From Streptomyces broussonetiae (lineage in GTDB: Bacteria; Actinomycetota; Actinomycetes; Streptomycetales; Streptomycetaceae), in contig NZ_CP047020.1 of NCBI RefSeq assembly GCF_009796285.1, positions 7,316,001 to 7,380,000 of the forward strand: a DNA stretch of 64,000 nucleotides, read 5' to 3'. How positions within the stretch are numbered: the first letter of the stretch is position 1; every line of letters starts with the position of its first letter. A program made the translations under genes and the position numbers. The notes below the pieces were generated by a model. It was not told where the DNA came from and did not search any database. It saw only the letters and a list, made by a program, of their open reading frames with translations. Below are positions 49,167-58,121 of this stretch, one piece after another.

Positions 49167-50465
49167 TCAGTGATTTGCCTTGCCGCCGTGCTTGTCAGGC
49201 TTCTTGGGCTTCGGTTCGGCGTTGCCGGCCGGCTTCAGTGTCTCCTGGGCGGCAGGCTGTGAGGGAGAGGCGGAGAGTCCCGGTGCTGCGGGGGACGAGG
49301 AGACGGGCGTGGTCGGGCTGGTGGTGGTGGTGGTGGACGGATCGGCCTGCGGATCCTGCGCCGAGCCGGTGTCGGGTGAGAACCAGGCCATGCCGATGAG
49401 GAGTGCCACGGCGAACAGGGCGGCGGCGCCCAGCGCGGCCACGAGTCCGGAGCGGCGGAGGAACGGCAGGCGAGGGCGACGTGGCGCCGCTCGGTGCACA
49501 CTCGTCCTCCATTCGGTGTCCGCCGCTGGGACGATGGTGCCTTTGGTGGGTGCGGTGGGCGGAGGCATCGCGGGCCCGGTGACCCTCGACCCGGTGCCGG
49601 GACGCGCGTCCCGGCGAGTGTGGTCCTGGTGTTCCTGTGGCAGGGCTTCCGGGGCACCGAGCCAGGCCCCGCTTGCGAACCAGGCCGCCACATCCTCTGC
49701 CGTGGGCCGTTCCTGGGGCTCCTTGGCCAACATACCGAGCAGGTAGTTCTGGAAGGCGGGTGGGAGGCTGACGCCGAGTTGCCGGGGCGTTGGAGGGACG
49801 GCGTCGAGGTGCTGATGCAGCACTGCGAGCGCGGAGTCCGCCTGGAACGGCGGCCTTCCGGTGAGGAGTTGGTACAGCACACAACCCAGGGAGTACACGT
49901 CGGAGGCCGGACCGGCGGTGCGGCCCAAGGCGCGTTCGGGCGCGAGGTAGAGGCTGGTGCCGACGATCTGTCCGGTGGCGGTGAGGGCGTTACCGGGGTC
50001 GTCGAGGAAGCGGGCGATGCCGAAGTCACCGATCTTCAGGGTGCCGTCCGCGTCCAGCAGGAGGTTGGCGGGCTTGATGTCCCGGTGGACGATGCCCCGG
50101 CGGTGGGCGGCGGCGAGTCCGTCCGCGGCCTCGGCGGCGATACGGGCCACCTGCTCGGCGGAGAGTGTTCTCTGAGCGGCGAGCAGCCCGGCGAGGCTGC
50201 CGCCCTCGACCAGGTCCATCACCAGGAACAGCCGGTTCTCGTACTCGCCGAAGTCACGGACACCGACGACGTGCGGGTGGCTGAGGCGCCCGGCGGTCTG
50301 CGCCTCCAGGCGGAAGCGGGAGGCCGCAGTGGGGTCGGCATCCTGGGGGAGCAACAGTTTCACGGCTACCGGTCTGCTCAACGTCTCGTCGAAGGCGCGC
50401 CAGACCTCCCCCATCGCTCCGCGCCCGAGGGCGTCCCCCAGCCGGTATCGGTCCGCTATCAGCAC
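49167..50465 (-). CDS. Membrane-anchored Ser/Thr protein kinase (PknB-type, no PASTA)
   Basis: Hanks-type kinase of 432 aa. The kinase domain spans about 6-265: G-loop LGRGAMGEV, VAVKLLLP with the catalytic Lys, HRDIKPANLLL, DFGIA and the APE-equivalent APERALG, then DVYSLGCVLYQLLTGRPPF. A proline-rich linker (about 285-325) leads to one TM (about 340-362, LVAALGAAALFAVALLIGMAW). The external tail of about 70 residues is Ser/Thr/Pro-rich and ends in a Lys-rich segment, without sensor domains. The start is GTG 50465. Convergent with the sigma gene. Targets unknown. Confidence 0.93.
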   Translation of the reverse strand: MLIADRYRLGDALGRGAMGEVWRAFDETLSRPVAVKLLLPQDADPTAASRFRLEAQTAGRLSHPHVVGVRDFGEYENRLFLVMDLVEGGSLAGLLAAQRTLSAEQVARIAAEAADGLAAAHRRGIVHRDIKPANLLLDADGTLKIGDFGIARFLDDPGNALTATGQIVGTSLYLAPERALGRTAGPASDVYSLGCVLYQLLTGRPPFQADSALAVLHQHLDAVPPTPRQLGVSLPPAFQNYLLGMLAKEPQERPTAEDVAAWFASGAWLGAPEALPQEHQDHTRRDARPGTGSRVTGPAMPPPTAPTKGTIVPAADTEWRTSVHRAAPRRPRLPFLRRSGLVAALGAAALFAVALLIGMAWFSPDTGSAQDPQADPSTTTTTSPTTPVSSSPAAPGLSASPSQPAAQETLKPAGNAEPKPKKPDKHGGKANH

Positions 50466-50761
50466 CGTGTCTCTTCCTCATGCCCGAAGACGTCTTGATC
50501 GCGGCAGGCCATGACTCACCGCGGGAGCACGGACGAAGGTGGAAGGATGCCGCAGCGGCCTTAGCGTACCTGCCCCGCGAGGGCCGCGTTCGAGGGTGAG
50601 ACTCCCTTTGACAGGCGCCTGTCCGGTTGTGATGGCGTGCCATTTGTCAGGACACGTCGCGGAGTTGTGCATCGCTGCCGGTTCCCACCAGCTCCACTGT
50701 GCCGCCAGGAGATGCGTATCGATCGCGTCTACGACGTAGTGGTCTCAAGTGACCTCCTTTG

Positions 50762-50980
50762 CAAAAGTGTTGACTCCGTGATGCCCCCCTGCTGCTGGTG
50801 ACACTTTTGGCGCGCGGCTCGCTGGACAAAGTGACCCGATCATGTGGGTCAGGGCGCCTGCTCTCATGGGGAGGCACGCAGGCGCCGTACGCAGGAGCGG
50901 TCCGGTTCCCCCCGTGCCGACCCGCTCCCGCGCCTGTACGGCGGCTCGGGCATTCCGCGTGGCAGTGGCGCCCGAGCCGC
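50762..50980. repeat. Cluster of three inverted repeats
   Basis: CAAAAGTGT (50762-50770) pairs with ACACTTTTG (50801-50809). GCGCCTGC (50854-50861) pairs with GCAGGCGC (50878-50885). An 11-bp arm pair lies at 50941-50951 and 50970-50980. The first is A+T-rich and operator-like; the others are G+C-rich hairpins. They occupy the 847-bp stretch 50466-51312, which holds no intact gene. Confidence 0.7.
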
Positions 50981-51000
50981 CGTCGTAGCGACGAGGACGC

Positions 51001-51273
51001 CCTTTCGACGTCGGCGGACTCGCCGGCCTGCTGGAGATACTCGTCGCGCGCGGCGGACGGGACGGCCTGGCGGAGATCTCCGACGAGCTGTGCCTCGAGA
51101 TCGACGACCTGCTGCCTCTGGTCGACGCCGCCGTCTTGCCCGAACTCGCCCAGGTCGACGGCGCCGACATCGCCGTCACCGACGTCGGCCGGGAGTTCGC
51201 AGCCGCCGACGTCCTCACCGGCAAACAGCTCTTCGCCCGCCACACCGCCCAGCACGCCCGCAGGGCCCATACC
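51001..51273 (+). pseudogene. Remnant of an ABC ATPase C-terminal control domain (AAA-associated)
   Basis: Frame reading GGLAGLLEILVARGGRDGLA, then EISDELCLEIDDLLPLVDAA, DVGREFAAAD and GKQLFARHTAQHA. This pattern is the regulatory tail that follows the ATPase domain in some nitrate/sulfonate-type ABC proteins (PF09821-like). The ATPase domain is absent: a stop occurs in frame at 50986, and the sequence upstream is hairpin-rich non-coding DNA. The frame runs into the 25-bp palindrome and loses homology. Probably a decayed gene end. Confidence 0.6.
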
Positions 51274-51302
51274 GCGACGGTATGGGCCCTGCGGGCGTGC
51301 TG
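51250..51302. terminator. Perfect 25-bp palindrome with 3-base loop
   Basis: Arms 51250-51274 and 51278-51302 are exact reverse complements around CGA. The left arm is also the end of the ABC-tail remnant, and the right arm ends 11 bases past the stop of the minus-strand hydrophobic-protein gene. It can act as terminator in both directions. Its perfection suggests recent inverted duplication or selection. Confidence 0.8.
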
Positions 51303-51312
51303 GGTGATCAGG

Positions 51313-51483
51313 TCACCATCGATACCAGCGGCCGCGACCACCACCGGCACTGGTGGATCGCATGACGAAACCGAGCAGCCACACGACCAGGACGGCGAGG
51401 GCCACCCACCAAAGGATCTTGACAGCGAAACCGGCACCGAAAAGGATGACTGCGAGAAGCAGGACCAGAAGCAGGGGAACCAT
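51313..51483 (-). CDS. Small hydrophobic membrane protein
   Basis: Protein of 56 aa, nearly all membrane: VPLLLVLLLAVILFGAGFAV, then ILWWVALAVLVVWLLGFVM, ending GGGRGRWYRW. It resembles the short Lmo0937/hydrophobic proteins common in Streptomyces and often linked with stress genes. ATG 51483 has AGGAGG at good spacing on the minus strand. It is divergent from the CsbD gene, 140 bp apart, so the two may share stress regulation. The palindrome at 51250-51302 is its likely terminator. Confidence 0.85.
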   Translation of the reverse strand: MVPLLLVLLLAVILFGAGFAVKILWWVALAVLVVWLLGFVMRSTSAGGGRGRWYRW

Positions 51484-51623
51484 AGTTATCGACCTCCTGC
51501 CCGCCCGTCTTCCCTGCCTTTTCTTCAATATTCGAGATCGGCACCTTGTTTATCAAGGGGAGGCAGGGGCACGAGCGGGTTACCGCGACTGCGGTCCCGA
51601 AGCTACGAGGAGGCGTTGTTCCT

Positions 51624-51797
51624 ATGACTGCCAACGAGAAGGCGAAGGCGAAGACCGAGCAGGCCAAGGGCAAGGCCAAGGAGGCTCTGGGAAGCGCCAT
51701 CGGCAACGACCGTATGGCCGCCGGAGGTCAGGCAGAGAAGAGCACCGGGGACGCCCGCGAAGCCAAGGAAAAGGCCAAGGACGCCTTCAAGCGCTGA
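51624..51797 (+). CDS. CsbD-family stress protein
   Basis: Charged, helical protein of 57 aa: ANEKAKAKTEQAKGKAKEAL, GNDRMAAGGQAEKSTG and AKEKAKDAFKR, the standard CsbD pattern. In Bacillus the family belongs to the general stress regulon; biochemical role unknown. ATG 51624 is preceded by GAGGAGG (51607-51613). The longer in-frame start at 51546 has no conserved sequence. A strong terminator follows. Confidence 0.92.
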   Translation: MTANEKAKAKTEQAKGKAKEALGSAIGNDRMAAGGQAEKSTGDAREAKEKAKDAFKR

Positions 51798-51804
51798 CCT
51801 CCGT

Positions 51805-51846
51805 GAACCGGAAAGTGGCCCCTTGTGAGGGGCCACTTTCCGGTTC
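51805..51846 (+). terminator. Terminator after csbD
   Basis: Perfect 18-bp arms at 51805-51822 and 51829-51846 with loop TTGTGA, 7 bases after the stop. Confidence 0.9.
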
Positions 51847-52064
51847 GGTGGGGCCGCGCGTTGATCCGGCACCGTCGATTTCCTGCTCCGGCTGTCTGCG
51901 GCCGGCCCGAGAAGGTGGATTGCAGGTCTCCGCCGGAATCGTCTCGCTCGCGCGCCGATGATCTCGACAGGTCCTTCGTGACTGCTTCGGTACGAGCGAG
52001 GCCCTGCCCAAGCCCTCAGATCAGCTGGGGCCCGCCCCTGGGCCTGCATCGAGAGTGCTGCCCA

Positions 52065-53360
52065 TCACCCTTCCCCGGACTCGTGCCGCCGGAACAACGC
52101 TCGCCCGAGCACAGCCGGCCGCATCAGCCTCGACGGCGGATCGAGGAGGGCCAAGACCCGGATGAGCTGGGCCGCGACTGTACCGTCGGTAGCCGCGGCG
52201 GCCATCAGCCGGCTCATCATGGCGCCCTGCAACTTCTGCGTCAGATGCGCAGGTTGCGCCGGCTCGCCGGCCATCCCCCACGGCGCGGTCAGAATACGCG
52301 TCGCCCGGGTGAAGAAGTTCGCGGCGACGTCGCGCCGGCCGGCTGAGAGCGTGTCGGCCAGCGCGCGGGCCTCCAGCGCCGCCACCGTCAGGCCCTGCGC
52401 GTTGACCGGGCTCAACGAGCACAGAGCGTCCCCGACGACGACCAGCCCGTCCGGAAAGCCGGCGAGCTGGTCGTACCGTCGCCACCGGCACGCGGGATAG
52501 CGGTACGCAACGACGTCGCTGAGCGCCTCGGCGGTCCTCAGCGCCGAGACCACGTCATCCGGGGCCGCCGCGGCAACAAACTCCGCGAATCCGGCCTCGT
52601 CGGTCGGTGGACGCGCGGCAGGACCCACCCCGGTGACGGTCAGTACGTGCTGGCCCTCCTCGACCGCCAGCAACAGCAGCCCGCGGCCGTCGGCCTTGAC
52701 ATCGCCGCCGATGAGCAGCGCCCGGTCGGGCTCGGGCGGGAGCCGGACAAGTCGGCTGGCGTAGGCGACGTCGACGTTGACGCGTTGTTCGGCCGGACGT
52801 TCGTATCCGAGTTGCTCGAGCCAGACCGGCGTGCGGCTGCCCCGGCCCATCGCATCGACCACCAGGTCGGCGTTCAACATCTCTTCGCTGCTGCTGGGCT
52901 CCTGCGGCAGGATGCGTACGCCGGTGATCCGCCGGTCATCGCCGATCAGCCCGACCACGTCGGCGCCGAACACCATCCGCAGGCCGCCCTGGGCGACCAG
53001 CCGCCGGCGCAAGTGGCGCTCGTAGAACGGCCGGGTGGCGTGGACGGCGTGCGCACCGACCGGCACCCGCGGCAGTTCCTTCCCGCCGAGGTGGAAGCGG
53101 TAGTCCGACAGCACATCCGCCAGAACCGCGCCATCGGCGCTCATCTCGTCGACCAGACCGGGAAAGATCTCGTCGACGACTCGCGCCCCGGCCGGAAGCA
53201 GGTTGTGGGCGTGCCGGCCCTGAGGGACGCCCCGGCGGTATTGGCTGGGGGCCGGGTCCTGGTCGACGACCGTGACCCGCCGGTAGAACTTGGTGAGCAC
53301 TCCGGCGGTGAGGAGACCGGCGAAGCCGGCACCGAGGACGACTGCGTTTTCGTTTTGCAT
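52065..53360 (-). CDS. FAD-dependent oxidoreductase/monooxygenase
   Basis: Flavoprotein of 431 aa. The FAD-binding motif is VVLGAGFAGLLTAGVL at the N-terminus. QGRHAHNLLPAG near residue 55 is the conserved Arg/His region of hydroxylase-like flavoproteins. The second FAD motif is GLVVVGDALCSLSPVNAQG near 300. ATG 53360 was chosen (QNENAVVLG); GTG 53381 is an alternative. It lies 41 bp after the P-loop ATPase gene on the same strand, so the two and the upstream esterase may form an operon. Substrate unknown; epoxidase or geranylgeranyl-reductase-like activity is possible. Confidence 0.85.
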   Translation of the reverse strand: MQNENAVVLGAGFAGLLTAGVLTKFYRRVTVVDQDPAPSQYRRGVPQGRHAHNLLPAGARVVDEIFPGLVDEMSADGAVLADVLSDYRFHLGGKELPRVPVGAHAVHATRPFYERHLRRRLVAQGGLRMVFGADVVGLIGDDRRITGVRILPQEPSSSEEMLNADLVVDAMGRGSRTPVWLEQLGYERPAEQRVNVDVAYASRLVRLPPEPDRALLIGGDVKADGRGLLLLAVEEGQHVLTVTGVGPAARPPTDEAGFAEFVAAAAPDDVVSALRTAEALSDVVAYRYPACRWRRYDQLAGFPDGLVVVGDALCSLSPVNAQGLTVAALEARALADTLSAGRRDVAANFFTRATRILTAPWGMAGEPAQPAHLTQKLQGAMMSRLMAAAATDGTVAAQLIRVLALLDPPSRLMRPAVLGRALFRRHESGEG

Positions 53361-53400
53361 GAGACGTGATGCTCGACGCACCCTGCTGCCCAGAAACAGG

Positions 53401-55389
53401 TCAACCGGTGTCCACCGAGTGTCCGTAGACCTCGCGTTCCCACATCCAGTCCACGATGTGAGTCACGGCCGCATCCCGGTGCCGGCGGTAGGTGCTGAAG
53501 GACAGGTGCAGCGACTGGGCCACGCCCTCCTGCGGGCCGGCCGGGTGCAGAAAGGTGCGGTCGACCACCTCGAACAGGCCGCGGCGGTCGGCCCGCAACG
53601 GCTCGGCGGCCATCGCGAGGAGTTCGCCGAGTCCCGCGGCAGATGACCGAACGACGCGCGACCGCATCAGCGGATTGCGCCCCAGAGCCTGCGGCACGTG
53701 CAGATCGCGCAGCGCCGTGCGGACCGCCTCGGCGAACTCGACCTGGGAGAGAACGAGTTCGGCCGACTGCTCCTCCGCCGGCCGGGCCGGGGCACCCACC
53801 TCGCGGGCCGCGATGAGCTCGAGCCACTCGGCGAGGCCCGTGCGCCGCCAGTCGTGGACGAAGACCGGGAAGGTGGTATCCCCGATCGTGTACGCAGCCT
53901 CGGCTGCCGCCCAGAAGTCCAGATAACCGAGTGTCGGCCCCCACAACCCGGCATCCGCGTACGCCCCCACCAACGTCCAGGCCGAACCATCACGAGTGAG
54001 GATGTCGAGGACCTGGCACACGGCGAACAGAGTCAGCGACGGCGAGGACGCCTGCCCACGGTCACGGTCGAGGAAGAACCGCCAGGCCCGCACGTGCTCG
54101 CCGGGGCGTGCCGCGCCGTGCCGCCGGGTGTACTGCCACATGCTGTCGACACCCGGATCCACCCCCAAGTCCTCGGCGCACAGGTCGAGGCAGGCACCGA
54201 AGCCTTGCGGCTCCCCGGCCCGTCCGCGAAAGACCCGGAAGGCTCCGGGCTGGCGCCGCATCCAGTACGCCACCAGCTCGGCCTGTTCCGCCCCCTGAAC
54301 CCGGGTCGTCATCTCAATGATCGGGGCCGTGTCTTCCGGCCGCAGCGCATCGATATGGTGATCGACCGGCCGTGCGGCCGCGACGTATGCCGCGAGCCTG
54401 GTCCGCGGGCAGGTCACGACGATGGCGTCGGCCAGGAGCCGTTGCTGCTCCCGTGCGTCCGGCGCCGAGCGGATCCGCGCGACCAAGTCGGCCCGCACCT
54501 GGTGATGCACCTCGGCGTAACGCTCCGGGTCGCGCCACCGCAGGTCGGCGTCAAGGACGTCGCGGACCATGTCGTGCAGGAACAGACCGTACGGACCCTC
54601 CTCGACGAACGACAACGTGCGCAGCCACGTGAACAGCTCCCCGGCGTTGTCGCCAAGCACGGATCGCAGGACGGTCTCGGTGACGACGTTGGCGTGCGCG
54701 CAGACTTCCAACGCAAGCCGATGGCGCGGACCCGGCACCTCGTCCAGGGTGCGGGTCAGCAAACCGCGCACCACGTCGGGCAGGTCCCCGAGCGTGCGCG
54801 GCAGTACGCCACCGCCCCGCCGCACCGCGTCCACGAGCATGGACAGGGTGAGTGGGTGGCCGTGGCTGATGTCGAGCAGGTGCTCGTGGAACTCGGCGGG
54901 GACGTTCTGTCCCGCCAGGTAGGCGCGGCCGTCGCGCGGCGCGAGGTTGCGCAGCGCGACGACCCGGATCAGCTCGCGCCAGGCGGGGTCGGCCAACCAT
55001 GGCGACGAGGGCGGTCGTCGTGCCGCGATGACCACGACCGCGTCGGCGGGCAGCGCGGGCAGGAACTCGTCCCGTACCCAGTCGTCGATCGGGGCGAGCA
55101 GCTCGTAGGTGTCGAGGAGCAGCACCGCCCGGCTGCCGATGGAATGCGCTTCAAGGGAACTTGGGACCGGCGGCACGTGGCGGCCGTCGATCGTGATCGG
55201 ATCGGCGCCCGCAGTCACGGCGACATCGGCCAGGACATCCAACAGTGCGCTCTTGCCAATGCCGCCGGGACCGTGAAGAAAAAGCACGCCTCCTGCGCCC
55301 AGCAGCGACCGGAACAGCTCGATCTCACCGGTGCGCCCCGCAAAGGCACGCCGTCGTAGCTCACTCAGCCGCTGCCTGATGATCGTCAC
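53401..55389 (-). CDS. P-loop (STAND-like) ATPase with large C-terminal domain
   Basis: Protein of 662 aa. Walker A is LFLHGPGGIGKSALLDVLAD near residue 40 and Walker B-like AVLLLDTYELLAP near 90. A helical region follows with SHGHPLTLSMLVDAV, as in STAND/AAA_16 regulators. Residues 280-660 form a long alpha-rich part without a recognised DNA-binding helix; its end (QSLHLSFSTYRRHRDAAVTHI) could be a divergent winged helix, as LSFSTYRRHR resembles the recognition helix in related ATPase regulators. GTG 55389 is chosen 13 bp after the esterase stop. It may regulate the flavoprotein and esterase. Confidence 0.75.
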   Translation of the reverse strand: MTIIRQRLSELRRRAFAGRTGEIELFRSLLGAGGVLFLHGPGGIGKSALLDVLADVAVTAGADPITIDGRHVPPVPSSLEAHSIGSRAVLLLDTYELLAPIDDWVRDEFLPALPADAVVVIAARRPPSSPWLADPAWRELIRVVALRNLAPRDGRAYLAGQNVPAEFHEHLLDISHGHPLTLSMLVDAVRRGGGVLPRTLGDLPDVVRGLLTRTLDEVPGPRHRLALEVCAHANVVTETVLRSVLGDNAGELFTWLRTLSFVEEGPYGLFLHDMVRDVLDADLRWRDPERYAEVHHQVRADLVARIRSAPDAREQQRLLADAIVVTCPRTRLAAYVAAARPVDHHIDALRPEDTAPIIEMTTRVQGAEQAELVAYWMRRQPGAFRVFRGRAGEPQGFGACLDLCAEDLGVDPGVDSMWQYTRRHGAARPGEHVRAWRFFLDRDRGQASSPSLTLFAVCQVLDILTRDGSAWTLVGAYADAGLWGPTLGYLDFWAAAEAAYTIGDTTFPVFVHDWRRTGLAEWLELIAAREVGAPARPAEEQSAELVLSQVEFAEAVRTALRDLHVPQALGRNPLMRSRVVRSSAAGLGELLAMAAEPLRADRRGLFEVVDRTFLHPAGPQEGVAQSLHLSFSTYRRHRDAAVTHIVDWMWEREVYGHSVDTG

Positions 55390-55402
55390 AACGGTGGGCG
55401 GG

Positions 55403-56344
55403 TCAGTCGTTGAACGCCGTGGCCACGGCATCTCCGAGCTGATTCAAGACGTCCCGTGAAAGCTGCACCGACCCGGTGAACGAGAAGAAGGCGTGGGTGG
55501 CACCCTTGACCGGGAGGTGCGTGACCGCCACGCCGGCGTCGGCGAGCTTCTGCGCGTACCGGTCGCCCTGGTCCCGCAACGGATCGTGTTCGGCGGTGAC
55601 GATGACGGCGGGAGGAAGCCCGGCCAGGTCGTCGGAGCGCGCCGGCGAGACGCGCGGGTCGGCGCCTTCGTCGGGCGTGTTGAGGTAGAGGCCCCAGAAC
55701 CATTCGAGCCAGCTGCGGCTCAGCACCGGTCCGGCCATGTTCTGATACATGGAGGGGCTGTCGTCGAACCGGTCGACCGCTGGGTACGCCAGTACCTGCA
55801 GTGCGATGTGAGGTCCCCCGCGCCGCTGCGCTTCCTGCGCGAGGGCTGCGGCGAGGTTGCCGCCGGCGCTCTCGCCGAACACCGCAATGCTTTGCCCGTC
55901 GCCGCCGAAACTTCCGGCGTTGGCCGCGACCCATGTCAGGGCGGCGTAGGCGTCTTCGATCCCTGCCGGGAAGCGGTGTTCGGGCGCGAGCCGGTAGTCG
56001 ACGGAGACCACGATCGTGCCGGAGCGGTTGGCCATGATGCGGGCGATGTGGTCCTGGCTGTCCAGGTCTCCGAGCACCCATCCGCCGCCGTGGAAGAAGA
56101 CCGTCACGGGCCGCGGCCCGGAGCGCGGGAAGGTGGCGGGGGCGTAGATGCGGATGGGGACCTCGAGTCCTTCGGCGGTGGCCACTGCATTGTGCACGCT
56201 GCCGACGGGCTCGACGTCGCCCGCGAGGGTGGAGAAGCTGCTCACGAGGTCGCGGTTCTCCGCGACCGTTCGACTCTCCGGTGCCGGTTCGCCTCCTTCG
56301 GCCAACTTCTCGAGCAGGGCATCGATCTGGGGGTCGAGGGACAT
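55403..56344 (-). CDS. Alpha/beta-hydrolase, HSL-family esterase
   Basis: Esterase/lipase of the hormone-sensitive lipase family, 313 aa. The oxyanion motif is FFHGGGWVLGD near residue 80 and the nucleophile elbow GESAGGNLAAAL carries Ser near 155. The catalytic Asp is in AEHDPLRDQG and the His in GATHAFFSF. MSLDPQIDALLEKLAEGG is the conserved N-terminus. AGGAAGG precedes ATG 56344 on the minus strand. It heads the group with the P-loop ATPase and flavoprotein. Acts on short acyl esters in the family; substrate here unknown. Confidence 0.92.
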   Translation of the reverse strand: MSLDPQIDALLEKLAEGGEPAPESRTVAENRDLVSSFSTLAGDVEPVGSVHNAVATAEGLEVPIRIYAPATFPRSGPRPVTVFFHGGGWVLGDLDSQDHIARIMANRSGTIVVSVDYRLAPEHRFPAGIEDAYAALTWVAANAGSFGGDGQSIAVFGESAGGNLAAALAQEAQRRGGPHIALQVLAYPAVDRFDDSPSMYQNMAGPVLSRSWLEWFWGLYLNTPDEGADPRVSPARSDDLAGLPPAVIVTAEHDPLRDQGDRYAQKLADAGVAVTHLPVKGATHAFFSFTGSVQLSRDVLNQLGDAVATAFND

Positions 56345-56526
56345 GATGAGGACCTTCCTGGAGCTGGCGAAGCGACACGGATTGGAATGACTGTTCCCAT
56401 CTCTACAGGGCGCAGGAGTGGAGCAGCGGCAGCGTGATGCCGTCCGGCGCTGAATCGCCGGCCCTGGCTGCGCTGTCGTATCCGTTCTGGATGTGGGCCC
56501 GCAGGGAGCGGTGCACTGAGTGCGGA

Positions 56527-57123
56527 TCAGCGGGCGATCGAGATCGCGAAGGGTGCGAATCCGCTGGACCGCATCACGTGCGGGACGAAAAGTATCGCGG
56601 CCTCGGTGGCGCGGGCGGTCTGGATTCCGCCGAGGTCGATGACCCACTTGTTGTGCCAGCCGAGGTCGGTGAGCAGTTCACGGACGGTCTGCTTGGCCTG
56701 CGGGTCGTCACCGGAGAGGAACGCGGTCGGTGGCTGGGTGAGCGTGGCCGGCGCGGTCATCACCGGGAAGAGCATGGTGTTGAGAGTCTTGACGATGTGG
56801 GTTTCGGGGAGGGCGTCCTGGAGTTGCTCGGCAAGGCTTGAGCCGGGGTGGATCAGGTCGGCGGGCAGTCCGTCCGGTCCGTCGACGGTGGCGTTGGAGA
56901 CGTCGACGAGGATCTTGCCGCGTAGTTCCCCCCGTAGGGCGGCGAGCCGGTCCAGCGAGCCGGCTCCCGGGGTGGCGTTGATGACGATCCGGGCTGTCCG
57001 GGCAGCGTCGGCGGCGGCGCCCGGCGTGCGGTCCGCGACGGTCACCTCATGCCCTGCCCGGGTGAGGGCTGTGGCCAGGTTGCCGCCGACGCGGCCGTTT
57101 CCGAGTACTGCGATCGTGGTCAT
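56527..57123 (-). CDS. NADPH-dependent F420 reductase-like NAD(P)-binding protein
   Basis: Rossmann-fold protein of 198 aa: IAVLGNGRVGGNLATALTRAGHEV at the N-terminus, NATPGAGSLDRL, and LVDVSNATVDGPDGLP. ETHIVKTLNTMLFPVMTAPA is typical of the F420_oxidored family, where homologues exchange hydride between NADPH and F420. It starts at ATG 57123, 42 bp after the IMPase-like gene stop on the same strand; both are probably controlled by the divergent LysR gene. Cofactor and substrate are not fixed by sequence. Confidence 0.85.
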   Translation of the reverse strand: MTTIAVLGNGRVGGNLATALTRAGHEVTVADRTPGAAADAARTARIVINATPGAGSLDRLAALRGELRGKILVDVSNATVDGPDGLPADLIHPGSSLAEQLQDALPETHIVKTLNTMLFPVMTAPATLTQPPTAFLSGDDPQAKQTVRELLTDLGWHNKWVIDLGGIQTARATEAAILFVPHVMRSSGFAPFAISIAR

Positions 57124-57165
57124 GGTGATGTGGCCCTTTTCGTGGGTGCGGGTCGTGGTGCGCGG

Positions 57166-57984
57166 TCAGCGGGAGAGCGTGGCGACGGCCTGGGCATGGA
57201 TGCCGGGGGCGGCGGCCAGGAGGCTTTCGCTCTGCGGGGTCCAGGGGCGGCCCCGGGCGTCGGAGATCTGTCCGCCGGCCTCGGTGACGAGCAGCGCGCC
57301 GGGGAGCAGGTCCGCGCGGGCGCCGGCGAACTGCCAGAAGGCGTCGACGCGGCCGGCGGCCACATTGGCCAGGTGCAGGGTCGCGGGCACGGCGGTGCGC
57401 ACGACGAGCGCGTCGAAGAGCATCGCGGTGATCGAGGAGCCGACGCGCCGCACGACCTTCTCGTCCTCGTCCGGCCGGGCCTGGCTGGTGGCCACGATGC
57501 TCAGGCCGAGGTCCGTGCTCTGGGAGACGCGCAGCGGCCGGCCGTCGAGGTGGGCGCCCGCGCCGGTGAGCGCGGTGTAGGTCTCGCCGGTCAACGGCAG
57601 GTGGACCGCGGTGAGCACGGGCCGGTTGTCGCGCACGAGGGTGGCGGTCACCGCCCACTCCGGCAGGGCGTGCAGGTGGTTGACGTTGCCTTCGGCCGGA
57701 TCCACGACCCACCATTCGCCGGGCGGCAGCGCCCCGCCGTCCAGCTCGTCCTCCACCCACCCGGCGTCCGGGCGCAGGCGCGTGAGGCGGGGGCGCAGGA
57801 TGTCGAGGGCCCTGTCGTCGTTGAAGGCGAGGGCGCGCATCAGCTCTTCGCGGGTCTGGTAGCGGACCACCTCGCCGAAGCGCTCGCGCAGCGCCGAACC
57901 GGCCTCACGCACGGCGTTCGCAGTCTGGGCGAGCAGGTCGGCGTCGAGGGCGGCGACGTCAGTGGTCTGAAGCGTTTCGGACAT
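57166..57984 (-). CDS. Inositol monophosphatase-family protein with altered active site
   Basis: IMPase fold of 272 aa. The second family motif is present (FAGARADLLPGALLVTEAGG with its Asp). The first, normally DPxDGTxNF, reads WWVVDPAEGNVNHLHALP: the second Asp is Glu and the Thr is Asn. Metal binding may be weaker or changed. The upstream Glu-Asp motif is also modified (GWVEDELDGG). It is divergent from LysR (137-bp shared region) and followed by the F420-reductase-like gene. It could be a phosphatase of unusual specificity or a non-enzymatic paralogue. Confidence 0.85.
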   Translation of the reverse strand: MSETLQTTDVAALDADLLAQTANAVREAGSALRERFGEVVRYQTREELMRALAFNDDRALDILRPRLTRLRPDAGWVEDELDGGALPPGEWWVVDPAEGNVNHLHALPEWAVTATLVRDNRPVLTAVHLPLTGETYTALTGAGAHLDGRPLRVSQSTDLGLSIVATSQARPDEDEKVVRRVGSSITAMLFDALVVRTAVPATLHLANVAAGRVDAFWQFAGARADLLPGALLVTEAGGQISDARGRPWTPQSESLLAAAPGIHAQAVATLSR

Positions 57985-58076
57985 GGTGAATTCCCTTGTG
58001 AATAGGGGGTGATGAGGCCGTTCGAGTCGAACTGTGCGCTTCGTTCAGCGCTCTGGTCTCGAAGGTATACAGCCCC

Positions 58077-58090
58077 TTGATTAACTTCAA
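58077..58090 (+). promoter_or_regulatory. Candidate LysR box
   Basis: TTGATTAACTTCAA is a near-palindrome (TTGA..TTCAA) fitting the T-N11-A rule. It sits 31 bases before the LysR ATG and 92 bases before the divergent IMPase-like gene, in an A+T-rich patch. Confidence 0.55.
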
Positions 58091-58121
58091 ATGCATGTCA
58101 GGCACGGCTAGGATTACTCTC

